This document shows positions 35,044 to 44,503 of a stretch of DNA of 64,000 bases, piece after piece. The first letter of the stretch is position 1. The number at the start of each line of letters is the position of its first letter. The position numbers and the translations under genes were made by a program. This DNA is from Anaerolineae bacterium (GTDB taxonomy: Bacteria > Chloroflexota > Anaerolineae > Promineifilales > Promineifilaceae). The stretch covers positions 62,001-126,000 of the forward strand of contig JAMLHW010000009.1 of assembly GCA_023954475.1 (NCBI GenBank). The letters run 5' to 3'. The notes below the pieces were generated by a model. It saw only the letters and a list, made by a program, of their open reading frames with translations. It made no database searches and was not told the origin of the DNA.

Positions 35044-36576
35044 ATGAATTACAAACCGGTCGCTCTCATCATTTGCGATGGCTGGGGCATCCGCGAAACA
35101 CAATTCGGCAACTCAGTCACACGAGCGCATACACCTAATTTTGACCGCTGGCTCACGGCGCTGGAACGGTCTATCGTCGATGCGTCCGAAGAAGCTGTCG
35201 GCCTCACCAAAGGGCAAATGGGCAATTCTGAAGTCGGCCATCTCAATCTCGGCGCGGGCCGCGTCGTCTATCAGGATATCGCCCGCATCGATCTGGCGCT
35301 GCGCGACGGATCGTTTTACACACATCCCGACCTCCTGGCTGCTATCGATGCTGTAAAGAAAAACGGGTCGAAATTGCATTTACTAGGGCTGCTTGGTCCC
35401 GGTGGCGTACACAGTCACAGTGATCATTTGTTTGCACTACTCAAGTTGGCCCATGCACATGGTGTCGAGCCAATTGTCCACGTCATCACCGATGGCCGCG
35501 ACACGCCACCGACCAGCTCTCTCGGCTTTTTGAGCGACCTTGAGGCGGTCATCGTTGAGAATCCAGCGACAATTGCATCGGTCAGTGGCCGCTACTACGC
35601 CATGGATCGCGATCATCGCTGGCAGCGGACTGAAAAGGCGTATCGTGTCATTGTCAATCACGAAGGTGTTTCGGCCGAATCAGCCCAATCAGCTATCGAA
35701 GCCGCACACGCAGCCGGTGTAACAGACGAATTCATTGTGCCCGTTCCCATCGACACAGGCGCTAAAAACGTCCGCATCGAAGACGGCGACGCCATTGTCA
35801 CCTTCAACTTCCGCGCCGACCGAATGCGTCAAATTGTGCGTTCACTGTGCATCGAGCAGTTCGACGGCTTCGAACGCGACTACATACCCAATTTGAACAT
35901 TCTGACGTTCACTGAGTACGAAGAAGGATTCCCGGTCACTGTATTGTTCTCAATGCAGATCGTCGATTTGCCGCTTGCTGAAGTCATAAGCAATCATGGT
36001 TTCAAACAAGTCCATGCGGCCGAAACTGAGAAATATCCCCATGTGACCTTCTTCTTCAACGGTCGTGGTGAAGAACCATTCTCTGGTGAAGATCGCATTC
36101 TGATACCGTCGCCCAAGGTCGCCACATATGACCTGCAACCCGAAATGAGCGCCTACGAATTGACGGAAGCCATGCTGGAACGGATTGCAACCCATGATGA
36201 CGCATTCATCCTCGTCAATTTTGCCAACCCTGACATGGTCGGCCATACCGGTGTTCTCGAAGCATCAACCCGTGCTGTCGAAGTTACCGATGAATGTGCG
36301 GGACGATTGGTCAGCGCTGTGCTGGCGAAAGGAGGCGCAGCAATCGTCACCGCCGATCACGGCAACGCCGAGCGCATGATCAATCGCGCCACCGGGCAGC
36401 CACATACCTACCACACGACCAGTCCGGTCTCGCTGTTTGTCATTTTGCCGGACAAAGTAATCGGGCAGCGACCACGCGGCAAACTGGCTGATGTGGCACC
36501 GACTGTACTGGAGTTGATGGGACTGGAGCAACCGCCTCAGATGACTGGGGAAAGTTTGATCGCGGTGGGCGAGTAA
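35044..36576 (+). CDS. gpmI: 2,3-bisphosphoglycerate-independent phosphoglycerate mutase
   Basis: Interconverts 3- and 2-phosphoglycerate in glycolysis using two Mn2+. The 510-residue alkaline-phosphatase-fold enzyme has ICDGWGIRE (metal Asp), KGQMGNSEVGHLNLGAGRVV with the phosphorylated Ser, HVITDGRDTPPTSS, SGRYYAMDRDHRWQR, FNFRADRMRQI, FFNGRGEEPF, NFANPDMVGHTG and VTADHGNAE. Complete and normal length. It converges on acnA and shares a hairpin terminator with it. Confidence 0.96.
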   Translation: MNYKPVALIICDGWGIRETQFGNSVTRAHTPNFDRWLTALERSIVDASEEAVGLTKGQMGNSEVGHLNLGAGRVVYQDIARIDLALRDGSFYTHPDLLAAIDAVKKNGSKLHLLGLLGPGGVHSHSDHLFALLKLAHAHGVEPIVHVITDGRDTPPTSSLGFLSDLEAVIVENPATIASVSGRYYAMDRDHRWQRTEKAYRVIVNHEGVSAESAQSAIEAAHAAGVTDEFIVPVPIDTGAKNVRIEDGDAIVTFNFRADRMRQIVRSLCIEQFDGFERDYIPNLNILTFTEYEEGFPVTVLFSMQIVDLPLAEVISNHGFKQVHAAETEKYPHVTFFFNGRGEEPFSGEDRILIPSPKVATYDLQPEMSAYELTEAMLERIATHDDAFILVNFANPDMVGHTGVLEASTRAVEVTDECAGRLVSAVLAKGGAAIVTADHGNAERMINRATGQPHTYHTTSPVSLFVILPDKVIGQRPRGKLADVAPTVLELMGLEQPPQMTGESLIAVGE

Positions 36577-36602
36577 ATCAGCTACCGGGTGACAGCCGCA
36601 AT

Positions 36603-36632
36603 AAAAAACCCGAGTTCTTGCCAGAACTCGGG
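36603..36632 (-). terminator. Rho-independent terminator between gpmI and acnA
   Basis: CCCGAGTTCT (36609-36618) pairs with AGAACTCGGG (36623-36632), loop TGCC. On the minus strand it is followed by a T run, so it mainly ends acnA; gpmI transcripts meet the same hairpin without a good U tract. Confidence 0.75.
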
Positions 36633-36665
36633 TCATCTATTTAGCATCTGTCGCGGATAATCTGC

Positions 36666-39371
36666 TCAGGCATTCAGGAAGTTGCGCAAAACGGTGTGCA
36701 GAATACCGCCGTTGCGATAGTAATCGACTTCAACCGGGGTATCGATGCGGCAGATGGTGTCAAAAACGATCTCGGTACCGTCGGCTCTGACTGCTTTAAC
36801 TGTCACCTCTTGTAAAGGTTTTAGATCATCGGTCAAATTCAGGGTTGAGAATGTCTCGCTACCGTCCAGCAACAGTGTTTCGGCCGATTCGCCTGCTTTG
36901 TACTGCAACGGCAAAACACCCATACCGATCAAGTTACTGCGGTGAATCCGCTCATAGCTCTCCGCGATCACCATTTTGACACCAAGTAACAACGTTCCTT
37001 TGGCCGCCCAGTCCCGCGAACTGCCCATACCATAATCCTTGCCGGCCAAAACGGTCAGCGGTGTGCCGTCCTGCTTGTAATTCAGCGACGCATCATAAAC
37101 AGTCATCACTTCACCCGTCGGCAAATAGGTGGTCCAACCACCTTCAGTTCCCGGTGCCATCTGGTTGCGCAAACGAATGTTGGCGAACGTGCCGCGCGTC
37201 ATCACGCGGTCGTTACCGCGCCGTGATCCGTACGAATTGTAATATTGCGGTGCCACATCGCGTTCATCGAGATATTGTGCGGCCGGGCTATTGCGCGAAA
37301 TGGCACCAGCCGGCGAGATATGGTCGGTCGTGATTGAGTCGCCAACTTTGATCAACACTCGGGCGTTCTCAATATTGGTAATCGGTTTCGTTTCGGCCGA
37401 CATGCCGACAAAGAACGGCGGTTCCTGAATGTACGTCGAACTTGCATCCCACGGATACAACTCACTTTCACTCTTCGGAATCGCATTCCACTCTTCGTTT
37501 TGCGTATACACCTCACCGTATTCCTTGTGGAACATTTCCGGCCTTAAGGTTTTGTGTACGACATCCAGGACTTCCTGATTGCTCGGCCAAATGTCCACCA
37601 GGTAAACCGGCTCACCGTCTTTCCCCGTGCCAATCGGCTCAGTCAGCAGATCGATGTCTGTCGTACCGGCCAGCGCATAAGCGACAACCAGCGGTGGCGA
37701 AGCCAGGAAATTGGTTTTGGTTTTGGCATGGACGCGGCCTTCAAAGTTGCGGTTTCCGCTCAACACCGACGAAACAACCAGATCACCTTCGTCAATAGCA
37801 CGCTCTACTTCTTCCGGCAGTGGCCCGGAATTACCGATACACGTCGTACAACCATAGCCGACAATGTGAAAACCGAGTTGTTCCATATACGGCATCAAAC
37901 CGGACTCTTCCAGGTAGTCACGAACCACTTTAGAACCGGGAGCCAGGCTGGTCTTGACATACGGCGGCACCGTCAAGCCATGCTCAACCGCTTTTTTGGC
38001 AACCAATGCTGAGCCAAGCATCACCGACGGATTGGACGTGTTGGTACAGCTCGTAATTGCCGCAATCACAACATCACCGTGTTTCATCTCAACTTCCGTG
38101 CCGTTGCGATACATCGCCGTGCGCGTCAGTTCATCCTCTCTGAGACCGATGCCTTGTGGACCTTGTGGCGCGAGCAACATCTTGCGATAACTATCTTTCA
38201 TATCGCTCAAAGCGATTTTGTCCTGCGGGCGTTTCGGGCCAGCCAAACTGGGAACAACGGTACTCATATCGAGTTCCAGTGTGTCGCTGAATTCCGGATC
38301 GGGTGTCGTCGGATCGTAGAATAAGCCGTTGAGTTTACAATACTGCTCGACACGCTCGACTAAATCATTCGGCCGACCGGTACGCCGCAAATAAGCCAAC
38401 GTCTCATCGTCAACCGGGAAAAAGCCCATTGTCGCGCCGTATTCGGGAGCCATGTTGGCAATCGTAGCGCGGTCTGGCAAACTCATCGTGCGAATGCCGT
38501 CGCCGTAAAACTCGACAAATTTCCCGACTACGCCGCGTGCCCGTAACATCTGCGTCACGGTAAGAACGAGGTCAGTTGCCGTCGAACCTTCCGGCAGTGA
38601 GCCGGTCAATTTGAAACCGACGACATCGGGTGTCAGCATGTATATTGCCTGACCGAGCATGACAGCTTCAGCTTCAATGCCGCCAACGCCCCATGCAACA
38701 ACGCCTAGTCCGTTGATCATGGTCGTGTGTGAGTCGGTACCGACGAGCGAATCGGGGAACAAAACAATCGAGCCATCGTCTTCTTCGCGATCCATGACGA
38801 CTTTGGCCAGGTATTCGAGGTTGACCTGATGGACGATACCGGTAGCCGGCGGCACAACGCGGAAATTCTCGAACGCTTCCTGACCCCATTTGAGGAATTC
38901 GTAGCGCTCACGATTGCGCACAAATTCGCGCTCAGCGTTGAAGAAGAGCGCGAGTTTTGACCCAAAACGGTCTACCTGAACAGAGTGGTCGATCACGAGA
39001 TCGACAGGAACCTGTGGGTTGATTTTCTTTGGATCGCCACCCATACGTGCCATCGCTGAACGCAATGCAGCCAAATCAACAACGGATGGGACGCCAGTGA
39101 AATCCTGCAAAATGACGCGCCCAGGCATGAAGGCTATTTCTTTTTTGTCTTTTTCATGTGGATTCCAGTTGGCAAGCTGCCTGACGTCGTTTTGGGTAAT
39201 GACATATTCGTCGGTGTTGCGCAGCAGTGCCTCGAGCAGGACCTTGATGGAATAGGGCAGCTTGTCGACGTTGGCAATACCGTCGTCCTGTAATTTGCCG
39301 AGACGGTAGTAGTACGTATTGGCTTCACCGGGCATGGACGTGCGTGCGTTGAAATAGTCTTGTTTGGGCAT
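36666..39371 (-). CDS. acnA: Aconitate hydratase, AcnA type
   Basis: Isomerises citrate and isocitrate through a [4Fe-4S] cluster in the TCA cycle. The 901-residue protein begins in the AcnA/IRP1 manner ([33 protein letters not shown]), has cluster Cys in [15 protein letters not shown] and [14 protein letters not shown], and the swivelling domain with [17 protein letters not shown] near residue 790. Complete and full length. The start ATG 39371 is preceded by an AGGT site. It is convergent with gpmI. A TATAAT box lies about 180 bp upstream. Confidence 0.96.
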   Translation of the reverse strand: MPKQDYFNARTSMPGEANTYYYRLGKLQDDGIANVDKLPYSIKVLLEALLRNTDEYVITQNDVRQLANWNPHEKDKKEIAFMPGRVILQDFTGVPSVVDLAALRSAMARMGGDPKKINPQVPVDLVIDHSVQVDRFGSKLALFFNAEREFVRNRERYEFLKWGQEAFENFRVVPPATGIVHQVNLEYLAKVVMDREEDDGSIVLFPDSLVGTDSHTTMINGLGVVAWGVGGIEAEAVMLGQAIYMLTPDVVGFKLTGSLPEGSTATDLVLTVTQMLRARGVVGKFVEFYGDGIRTMSLPDRATIANMAPEYGATMGFFPVDDETLAYLRRTGRPNDLVERVEQYCKLNGLFYDPTTPDPEFSDTLELDMSTVVPSLAGPKRPQDKIALSDMKDSYRKMLLAPQGPQGIGLREDELTRTAMYRNGTEVEMKHGDVVIAAITSCTNTSNPSVMLGSALVAKKAVEHGLTVPPYVKTSLAPGSKVVRDYLEESGLMPYMEQLGFHIVGYGCTTCIGNSGPLPEEVERAIDEGDLVVSSVLSGNRNFEGRVHAKTKTNFLASPPLVVAYALAGTTDIDLLTEPIGTGKDGEPVYLVDIWPSNQEVLDVVHKTLRPEMFHKEYGEVYTQNEEWNAIPKSESELYPWDASSTYIQEPPFFVGMSAETKPITNIENARVLIKVGDSITTDHISPAGAISRNSPAAQYLDERDVAPQYYNSYGSRRGNDRVMTRGTFANIRLRNQMAPGTEGGWTTYLPTGEVMTVYDASLNYKQDGTPLTVLAGKDYGMGSSRDWAAKGTLLLGVKMVIAESYERIHRSNLIGMGVLPLQYKAGESAETLLLDGSETFSTLNLTDDLKPLQEVTVKAVRADGTEIVFDTICRIDTPVEVDYYRNGGILHTVLRNFLNA

Positions 39372-39701
39372 GAGAACTGTACCTCGGGTTAATTGCTCAA
39401 GTGCGGTGAAATCACCGGCGGTGAAATCACCGACACAGAAAAGGTCGTTGAAAAGTTAATGTTATTGGCCGAATGCAGATTCTTTCATTTGCTGCTGACT
39501 GAGGCCATCTCAACCTGTGCAGTTCAGGTCAAATAACACCTTAATTGATTATAACCCAATCCACACGGCGCGTCCGTCAGAAAGACAACAAAAAGCCGCC
39601 CGACTGGACGGCTCAAAGAGGTCGGTCAGTTTATTCGTTTGTAAGTTTGATAGGGGCGTGTCTCTTCAACCATCCAACTATCAAACCGGCCAACGATCCA
39701 A
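39372..39701. other. Spacer between acnA and the sugar-permease gene
   Basis: 330 bp. It holds the permease operon terminator (below), a possible -10 TATAAT at 39553-39548 (minus) for acnA, a direct repeat of ATCCAACTAT near 39673 and 39690, and a doubled CGGTGAAATCACCG-like repeat near 39410-39432. No gene seen. Confidence 0.45.
39589..39613 (-). terminator. Terminator of the sugar ABC transporter operon
   Basis: On the minus strand GAGCCGTCC pairs with GGGCGGCT around AGTC, followed by TTTTTG, about 90 bp beyond the permease stop at 39702. Confidence 0.7.
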
Positions 39702-40934
39702 CTATGCAATACCGGAACGGGCGCGGCCACGCCGTGAAATGGCGTCGATCAAAACAGCAGCCAGCAAAACCAGGCCGGTAACGACAAATTTGACACCGGA
39801 ACTTAATCCAAGCAAACCCATGCCGCTCTGCACGCTGGCAATCACCAACGCACCCAGGAAAGCGCTGATCACGCGACCGCTACCGCCAAACAGGCTGGTG
39901 CCCCCAATGACGGCAGCCGCAATCGAATTGAGCATCAAGTCACCGCCACCTGCAGCTGTATCTACAGAACGCAAGCGCGATGCCAGAATGATGCCGCCGA
40001 AACCGGCCATCGTGGCGGAAATCATGAACACGGCAATGCGGATGCGATTGACGTTGATACCGGCGCGTCGGGCCGACTCTGCGTTACCACCAATGGCGTA
40101 GACATATCGGCCGAATTTCATCCGTTCTGCCAAAAAGGTAAAACCAACCAACAACAGCAACAAAATCACACCGACGAACGGTACGCCACGGTCGAGATTG
40201 GCAACATAGACAGCCGCAAACGTAATAACAGCCAAAATCACAATCTGGGCAACCACCACCGCTATCGGCGTCGTGACAATGTCGCGACGTTGCCGCGACC
40301 GCCAGCGATTGAGTAACATCAGCGTGTAGAGAACGACAATCACGATAGCCAAAATCCAACCCTGGGTGGCCGTCAGGAAATGGTTGGCAAGTCCAATTAC
40401 AACATTGTCCTGGATAATGACCGTGCCGCCGTTTCCGATTAAGATCAAGACAACACCATTCCAGACCATCAAACCAGCCAAAGTTACAACAAATGATGGC
40501 AGCCTAAACTGAGTAATGATCGAGCCTTGAATCAGCCCAATGATGGCAGCGAATAATAGCGCTGCACCAATTGCCATCAACCAGTGCCAGCCGTCTGGCG
40601 GACGCAGACGCAATGTCATAAAGACCGCTGCGACAGCGCTCACGTAACCAATTGAAAGGTCAATTTCGCCCAACAACAACACAAAAACAACGCCAATCGC
40701 AATGGTTGTGATACCGGCCATCTGCACAATCAAGTTGACAAAGTTGCGCGGTGTCAGGTAATTCTCGTTCAGCGATTGGAAAATGACAGCGATGACGAGC
40801 AAGCCCAGAATGATGGGCAACGCACCAATATCGCCCTGCTTGACACGGCTCAAATAAGTCCGAAAATATTCTCCTACAGACGTCGATGATTTTTCTGCCA
40901 AAGTCGGTGCGGATGTTTGTTGTAATTCGCTCAT
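39702..40934 (-). CDS. xylH: Sugar ABC transporter permease, XylH/RbsC type
   Basis: The 410-residue protein is a BPD_transp_2-family permease with about 12 spans: NFVNLIVQMAGITTIAIGVVFVLL, the family signature GEIDLSIGYVSAVAAV, LAGLMVWNGVV, AIGGNAESARRAGINV and SLFGGSGRV. A central extension (about 185-260, RWRSRQRRDIVT) makes it longer than RbsC and like XylH. Imports a monosaccharide, xylose by homology and by xylA/xylB nearby, though ribose or another aldose cannot be excluded. Its ATG overlaps the ATPase stop by 4 nt. Confidence 0.85.
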   Translation of the reverse strand: MSELQQTSAPTLAEKSSTSVGEYFRTYLSRVKQGDIGALPIILGLLVIAVIFQSLNENYLTPRNFVNLIVQMAGITTIAIGVVFVLLLGEIDLSIGYVSAVAAVFMTLRLRPPDGWHWLMAIGAALLFAAIIGLIQGSIITQFRLPSFVVTLAGLMVWNGVVLILIGNGGTVIIQDNVVIGLANHFLTATQGWILAIVIVVLYTLMLLNRWRSRQRRDIVTTPIAVVVAQIVILAVITFAAVYVANLDRGVPFVGVILLLLLVGFTFLAERMKFGRYVYAIGGNAESARRAGINVNRIRIAVFMISATMAGFGGIILASRLRSVDTAAGGGDLMLNSIAAAVIGGTSLFGGSGRVISAFLGALVIASVQSGMGLLGLSSGVKFVVTGLVLLAAVLIDAISRRGRARSGIA

Positions 40935-41698
40935 GCTTCTGCCATTCCCGGTACCAGGTTTAGTTCGCCGGCGGTTATTGCGTGTACCACCTCTTGTTGT
41001 GTCGTTGCGCGTCTCTCGAGAATATCAACACGCTGACCCAAACGCAAGACCATGATGCGGTCCGCGACTTCAAATACGTCGTGCATATTATGGGAAATCA
41101 GCACGACTGCCAATCCTTTTTCAGCCAAGCGATGCACCAGATCGAGAACCTGGCGCGTCTGTGCTACACCGAGTGCTGCTGTTGGCTCGTCGAGAATGAC
41201 GAGTTTGGAATTCCACATTACGGCTTTGGCAACTGCAATGGCCTGCCGCTGACCGCCGGACAACTCAGCAACGGCTTGACGTACAGACCGCAATGTTGAG
41301 ACAGATAATGAATCGAGTGTTTCGATACATTTCTGTTCCATTGCCAGTTCATCGAGTCGGAGTGGCGCTTGTATCATTTCTCGGCCGAGGAACATATTGG
41401 CAACAACGTCGAGATTATCAGCCAGGGCGAGGTCTTGATAGACGATTTCAATACCGAGTGCTGATGTGTCTTTCGGCCCATTGATCTTGACTTCCTGCCC
41501 ATCAAAGTAGATTTTGCCTTCGTTGAACGGATAAATTCCCGCAATACCTTTAATCAAGGTTGACTTTCCGGCACCGTTGTCCCCCACAAGCGCCATGACT
41601 TCTCCGGTTCGTACTTCGAAATCGACTTTGTAGAGGGCCTGAACCGCGCCGAAGTTCTTCGATACGCCTTTGAGTTCGAGTAAGGGTGTTTCTGCCAT
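40931..41698 (-). CDS. Sugar ABC transporter ATP-binding protein, single ATPase domain
   Basis: The 255-residue ATPase has Walker A GDNGAGKST (39-47), Q-loop VYQDLAL, signature LSGGQRQ, Walker B LVILDEPTAALG and H-loop LISHNMHD, all intact. Typical XylG/RbsA/MglA proteins are about 500 residues with two ATPase domains; this one has only one, as in FrcA-type transporters, so it must dimerise or pair with another ATPase. A candidate partner is the degenerate ABC domain of the kinase at 44490. Overlaps the permease by 4 nt and starts 115 bp after the binding-protein gene. Confidence 0.9.
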   Translation of the reverse strand: MAETPLLELKGVSKNFGAVQALYKVDFEVRTGEVMALVGDNGAGKSTLIKGIAGIYPFNEGKIYFDGQEVKINGPKDTSALGIEIVYQDLALADNLDVVANMFLGREMIQAPLRLDELAMEQKCIETLDSLSVSTLRSVRQAVAELSGGQRQAIAVAKAVMWNSKLVILDEPTAALGVAQTRQVLDLVHRLAEKGLAVVLISHNMHDVFEVADRIMVLRLGQRVDILERRATTQQEVVHAITAGELNLVPGMAEA

Positions 41699-41813
41699 GC
41701 GCCACTCCGCTGCTTTGTATAGGGGTCTGGCACGCCAAACCGCTAAACGGAAATCAATAAAGGGTGAGGGTATCGGCCGAAACCAATTCCCTCACCATGA
41801 TAAACCCGATAAA

Positions 41814-42980
41814 CTAACGATCTGTCGGACAGTACTGCTCAAAGTCACCGATGCAGATCTCTTCCCAGGTGCGGAAACCATCAGCAATCACGGTGTCGGC
41901 AATATTGTCAATTGTCACAGCCAACGGTGTCAGTTTGATGAACGGCACTTCATTTTGACCATTGTTCAGCGTATCGCTGGTCAGGTCAGTGACATCACCA
42001 CCACAGAGCAACGTCACAGCCGCTTCGGCAGCCGCATCAGCTTCGAGCTTGATCGGCTTGTAGACGGTCATCGTCTGGTCGCCGGCAAGGATATTCTGGA
42101 TACCACCGACCGTCGCGTCCTGACCGCTGACCGGAACCGGACCGAGTCCCTGGCCCTTCAGCGCAGAGATGACCGAACCTGCCAATCCGTCATTGGCTGC
42201 AAACACGGCATCGACTTCACCACCGGCCGCGGTCAATATCTGCTCGAAGATGACCAATGCCTGCTGGTTGTCCCAATCCGGTACGGCCTGATCGTCGACC
42301 AGGGTCCAGTCGCCCGCATCGTAGCGCGGTGATGCGACAGAGAAGTAGCCTTCACGGAACAAGGTCGCGTTGTTGTCGGTCGGAGATCCGTTCAGTTGCA
42401 CGATTTGCGGGTTGTCGAGGCCCAAACCGTCGATGATTGGTTCGAGTGTCTCGCCCATCAATCGGCCGACAGCCACGTTGTCAAAGCTGACATAGACGTC
42501 CGCACCCGGCCCTTCGATGGTCAGGCGGTCGTAGTCGATGACCTTGACGCCTGCTTCGCGTGCCTGGGCGATGATGGCTGCACCGCTACCGCTGTCGAGA
42601 TTGACGAGCAAAATAACCTTCGCGCCGTTGGTGATGGCCTGTTCAGCCTGGGTCTGCTGATTGCGGGCGTCACCTTCCGCGTTGACGATGGAGTATTCAA
42701 CACCGGCTGCTTCAAATGCTTCTTCAAAGAAGCGGCGGTCGTCCGCCTCCCAACGCGCTGATGAGGCGCTGTCGGGGAGCAATACGGCGATACTGCCTTT
42801 GTCGGCCATTGCGTCATCGGATTCAGTCGTATCGGCCGAATCGCTTTCAGTTGTGTCGGTCGTTTCAGTCGTATCGGTGCTATCCGAATCAGTTGTCCCT
42901 TCATCACTTGCAGTTGAACAAGCCGTAAACAACAGGAGGCCCAACACCAGGGCTAATAACAGGGTCAATAACTTACGCAT
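41814..42980 (-). CDS. xylF: Sugar ABC transporter substrate-binding lipoprotein, XylF/ChvE-like
   Basis: Binds the sugar outside the membrane and delivers it to the permease. The 388-residue protein has a lipobox LLFTAC near residue 20, a Ser/Thr/Asp/Glu linker (about 24-55), and a Peripla_BP_4 fold: IAVLLPDSASSARWEADDRRFFEEAF, IDYDRLTIEGPGADVYVSFDN, VQLNGSPTDNNATLFREGY, AVFAANDGLAGSVI, VSGQDATVGGIQNI, closest in style to D-xylose proteins. ATG 42980 with AAGGAG 9 nt upstream is the real start; an upstream frame exists but is not supported. First of the leftward operon, divergent from the two-component genes. Confidence 0.9.
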   Translation of the reverse strand: MRKLLTLLLALVLGLLLFTACSTASDEGTTDSDSTDTTETTDTTESDSADTTESDDAMADKGSIAVLLPDSASSARWEADDRRFFEEAFEAAGVEYSIVNAEGDARNQQTQAEQAITNGAKVILLVNLDSGSGAAIIAQAREAGVKVIDYDRLTIEGPGADVYVSFDNVAVGRLMGETLEPIIDGLGLDNPQIVQLNGSPTDNNATLFREGYFSVASPRYDAGDWTLVDDQAVPDWDNQQALVIFEQILTAAGGEVDAVFAANDGLAGSVISALKGQGLGPVPVSGQDATVGGIQNILAGDQTMTVYKPIKLEADAAAEAAVTLLCGGDVTDLTSDTLNNGQNEVPFIKLTPLAVTIDNIADTVIADGFRTWEEICIGDFEQYCPTDR

Positions 42981-43188
42981 ATCTCTTCTCCTTGAAATTT
43001 GAGAAATGGGTTGGATTTTCGGTTGAAAGCTGATTTGGGGAGTAATCCAAGGACAAAAGGAAGGTGACAGCGCAACCTGGGGGAAAGATGATGCGAAGAT
43101 GGTGTGTCGCAAAATGTAAAGAAGCTGCGTCATACACTGTTGAAATTATCCAATGATCCACCACACAAATCAGGCAATTCGCCCAATC

Positions 43189-43203
43189 ATGTTAGCATAA
43201 CAT
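43189..43203. promoter_or_regulatory. Candidate operator palindrome
   Basis: ATGTTA-GCA-TAACAT is a perfect 6-bp-arm palindrome with a 3-bp centre. Its arms resemble LacI/GalR-family half-sites (TGTTA...TAACA), but a response regulator site is equally possible. It lies about 210 bp upstream of xylF and 240 bp upstream of the regulator. Confidence 0.4.
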
Positions 43204-43428
43204 AAGCAATCATGAGACGATATAGGTGCTACCCCCACAAAATGCCACGATAATGTAAGGGAAATCCCCTAATATTCGGCCGAAACCCGTATTCTTGTAA
43301 TGAAACCATGGCATATCGCAGAAAGATAAAATCTCCGTGCTACAAAACAACGGTCAATGATCCAGTCGCAGAACCCAAATTAACGGTTGCAGCCGAATCG
43401 ATCGGTGATTCATCTTCGGCCGATCAGG

Positions 43429-43434
43429 TATAAT
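43429..43434 (+). promoter_or_regulatory. -10 box of leaderless response regulator gene
   Basis: TATAAT ends 7 nt before ATG 43442. An upstream ATG at 43433 overlaps the -10 and is therefore unlikely to be used. Confidence 0.5.
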
Positions 43435-43441
43435 GTTCAGC

Positions 43442-44503
43442 ATGAGCAAAGCAACCCTGCTGCTGGCCGATGACCACGCCGTTGTCCGCGCCGGCATTCG
43501 CAATGCGCTGGATGAGCTAGACGAAGTCGAGATTATCGGCGAAGTCGGTGACGGCCCATCGCTGGAAGCAGCAATCCATCAACTACAACCCGATTGCCTG
43601 CTGATCGATGTGACTATGCCGGCGTTCGAACCGATTTCGGCAATTCGACGCATTCATCAACTGTATCCTGATATGAAAATTCTCGTCGTTAGCGCTTACG
43701 ATGACGATATTTACGTGCAGGGTTTGCTCAGTGTCGGCGTCAACGGCTACCATCTCAAAGATCAGGCATTGAGCGATTTGCGCATGGCCGTGCAGCGCGT
43801 GCTGGCCGGCGATCGCTGGTTGTCGAGCCGAATTTTGGACAAATTGCTCGCACCGGGCGGCATAACGGTTGAGCTGCCCCATTTGACACGCCGCCAAAAG
43901 GAAATCCTGCGCCTGCTGCTGCAAGGCTACGACAATCAAACCATTGCGATCGAGATGGGTATCAGCATCAAAACGGTGGAGAATCACTTGACAAGACTCT
44001 ACCGCCAACTCAATGTCCAAAGTCGCCTGGAAGCAGTCAACTATGTCCGTGAGCATCCTGCCGTTCTACAAGATGTGCCAACCAAGGCACCTTATTCGTT
44101 TCCACCGACAGCACACAGTTCGGCCGAATTGCACATCCTCCTTGTCGATGACAATCAACGGTTTCGCAGCCAACTACGGCGCACGATACAACGGATTCGG
44201 CCGAATGCGAGCATAAGCGAAGCTGAAAACACCGCCACTGCCGTTCGACTAGCGCACCAGACACGCCCACACCTCGCTTTTGTCGATGTCGTTTTATCAT
44301 CAGAAGACGGCATCCGCTGCACACAACGCATCAAGCAGCAGACACCCGATACGCGCGTTATTTTGATCAGCGCCTATCCCGACCGCGAATTTCACCGGCG
44401 CGGTATGAGCGTCGGTGCAACCGCATTTGTCGACAAGAAAGACCTCGATTCGGCAACATTGCAGCAAATCATTGCCGACCTGACCCACTATGGCGACGCA
44501 TAG
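43442..44503 (+). CDS. Response regulator with REC-HTH(LuxR)-REC layout
   Basis: The 353-residue protein has a first receiver domain (5-120; LLLADDHAVVRAG, acceptor Asp56 in LLIDVTMP, Lys106), a LuxR/NarL helix-turn-helix (148-205; LTRRQKEILRLLLQGYDNQTIAIEMGISIKTVENHL), and a second receiver (231-350; ILLVDDNQ, Asp282 in FVDVVL, Lys332/333). NarL proteins normally have one receiver and end at the HTH, so the C-terminal receiver is unusual. The partner kinase overlaps by 14 nt downstream. It probably controls the xylose transport genes. ATG 43442 chosen because a -10 lies just upstream. Confidence 0.88.
   Translation: MSKATLLLADDHAVVRAGIRNALDELDEVEIIGEVGDGPSLEAAIHQLQPDCLLIDVTMPAFEPISAIRRIHQLYPDMKILVVSAYDDDIYVQGLLSVGVNGYHLKDQALSDLRMAVQRVLAGDRWLSSRILDKLLAPGGITVELPHLTRRQKEILRLLLQGYDNQTIAIEMGISIKTVENHLTRLYRQLNVQSRLEAVNYVREHPAVLQDVPTKAPYSFPPTAHSSAELHILLVDDNQRFRSQLRRTIQRIRPNASISEAENTATAVRLAHQTRPHLAFVDVVLSSEDGIRCTQRIKQQTPDTRVILISAYPDREFHRRGMSVGATAFVDKKDLDSATLQQIIADLTHYGDA

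Larger units (their letters stand above)
42981..43441. other. Divergent regulatory spacer of the xylose transporter and its two-component system
   Basis: 461 bp between xylF (leftward) and the response regulator (rightward). It contains the palindrome at 43189-43203 (below), a AGGGAAATCCCCT imperfect palindrome near 43258, two TCGGCCGA copies, and a TATAAT at 43429-43434 for the regulator gene. Leftward -10 candidates are weak. Confidence 0.5.
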
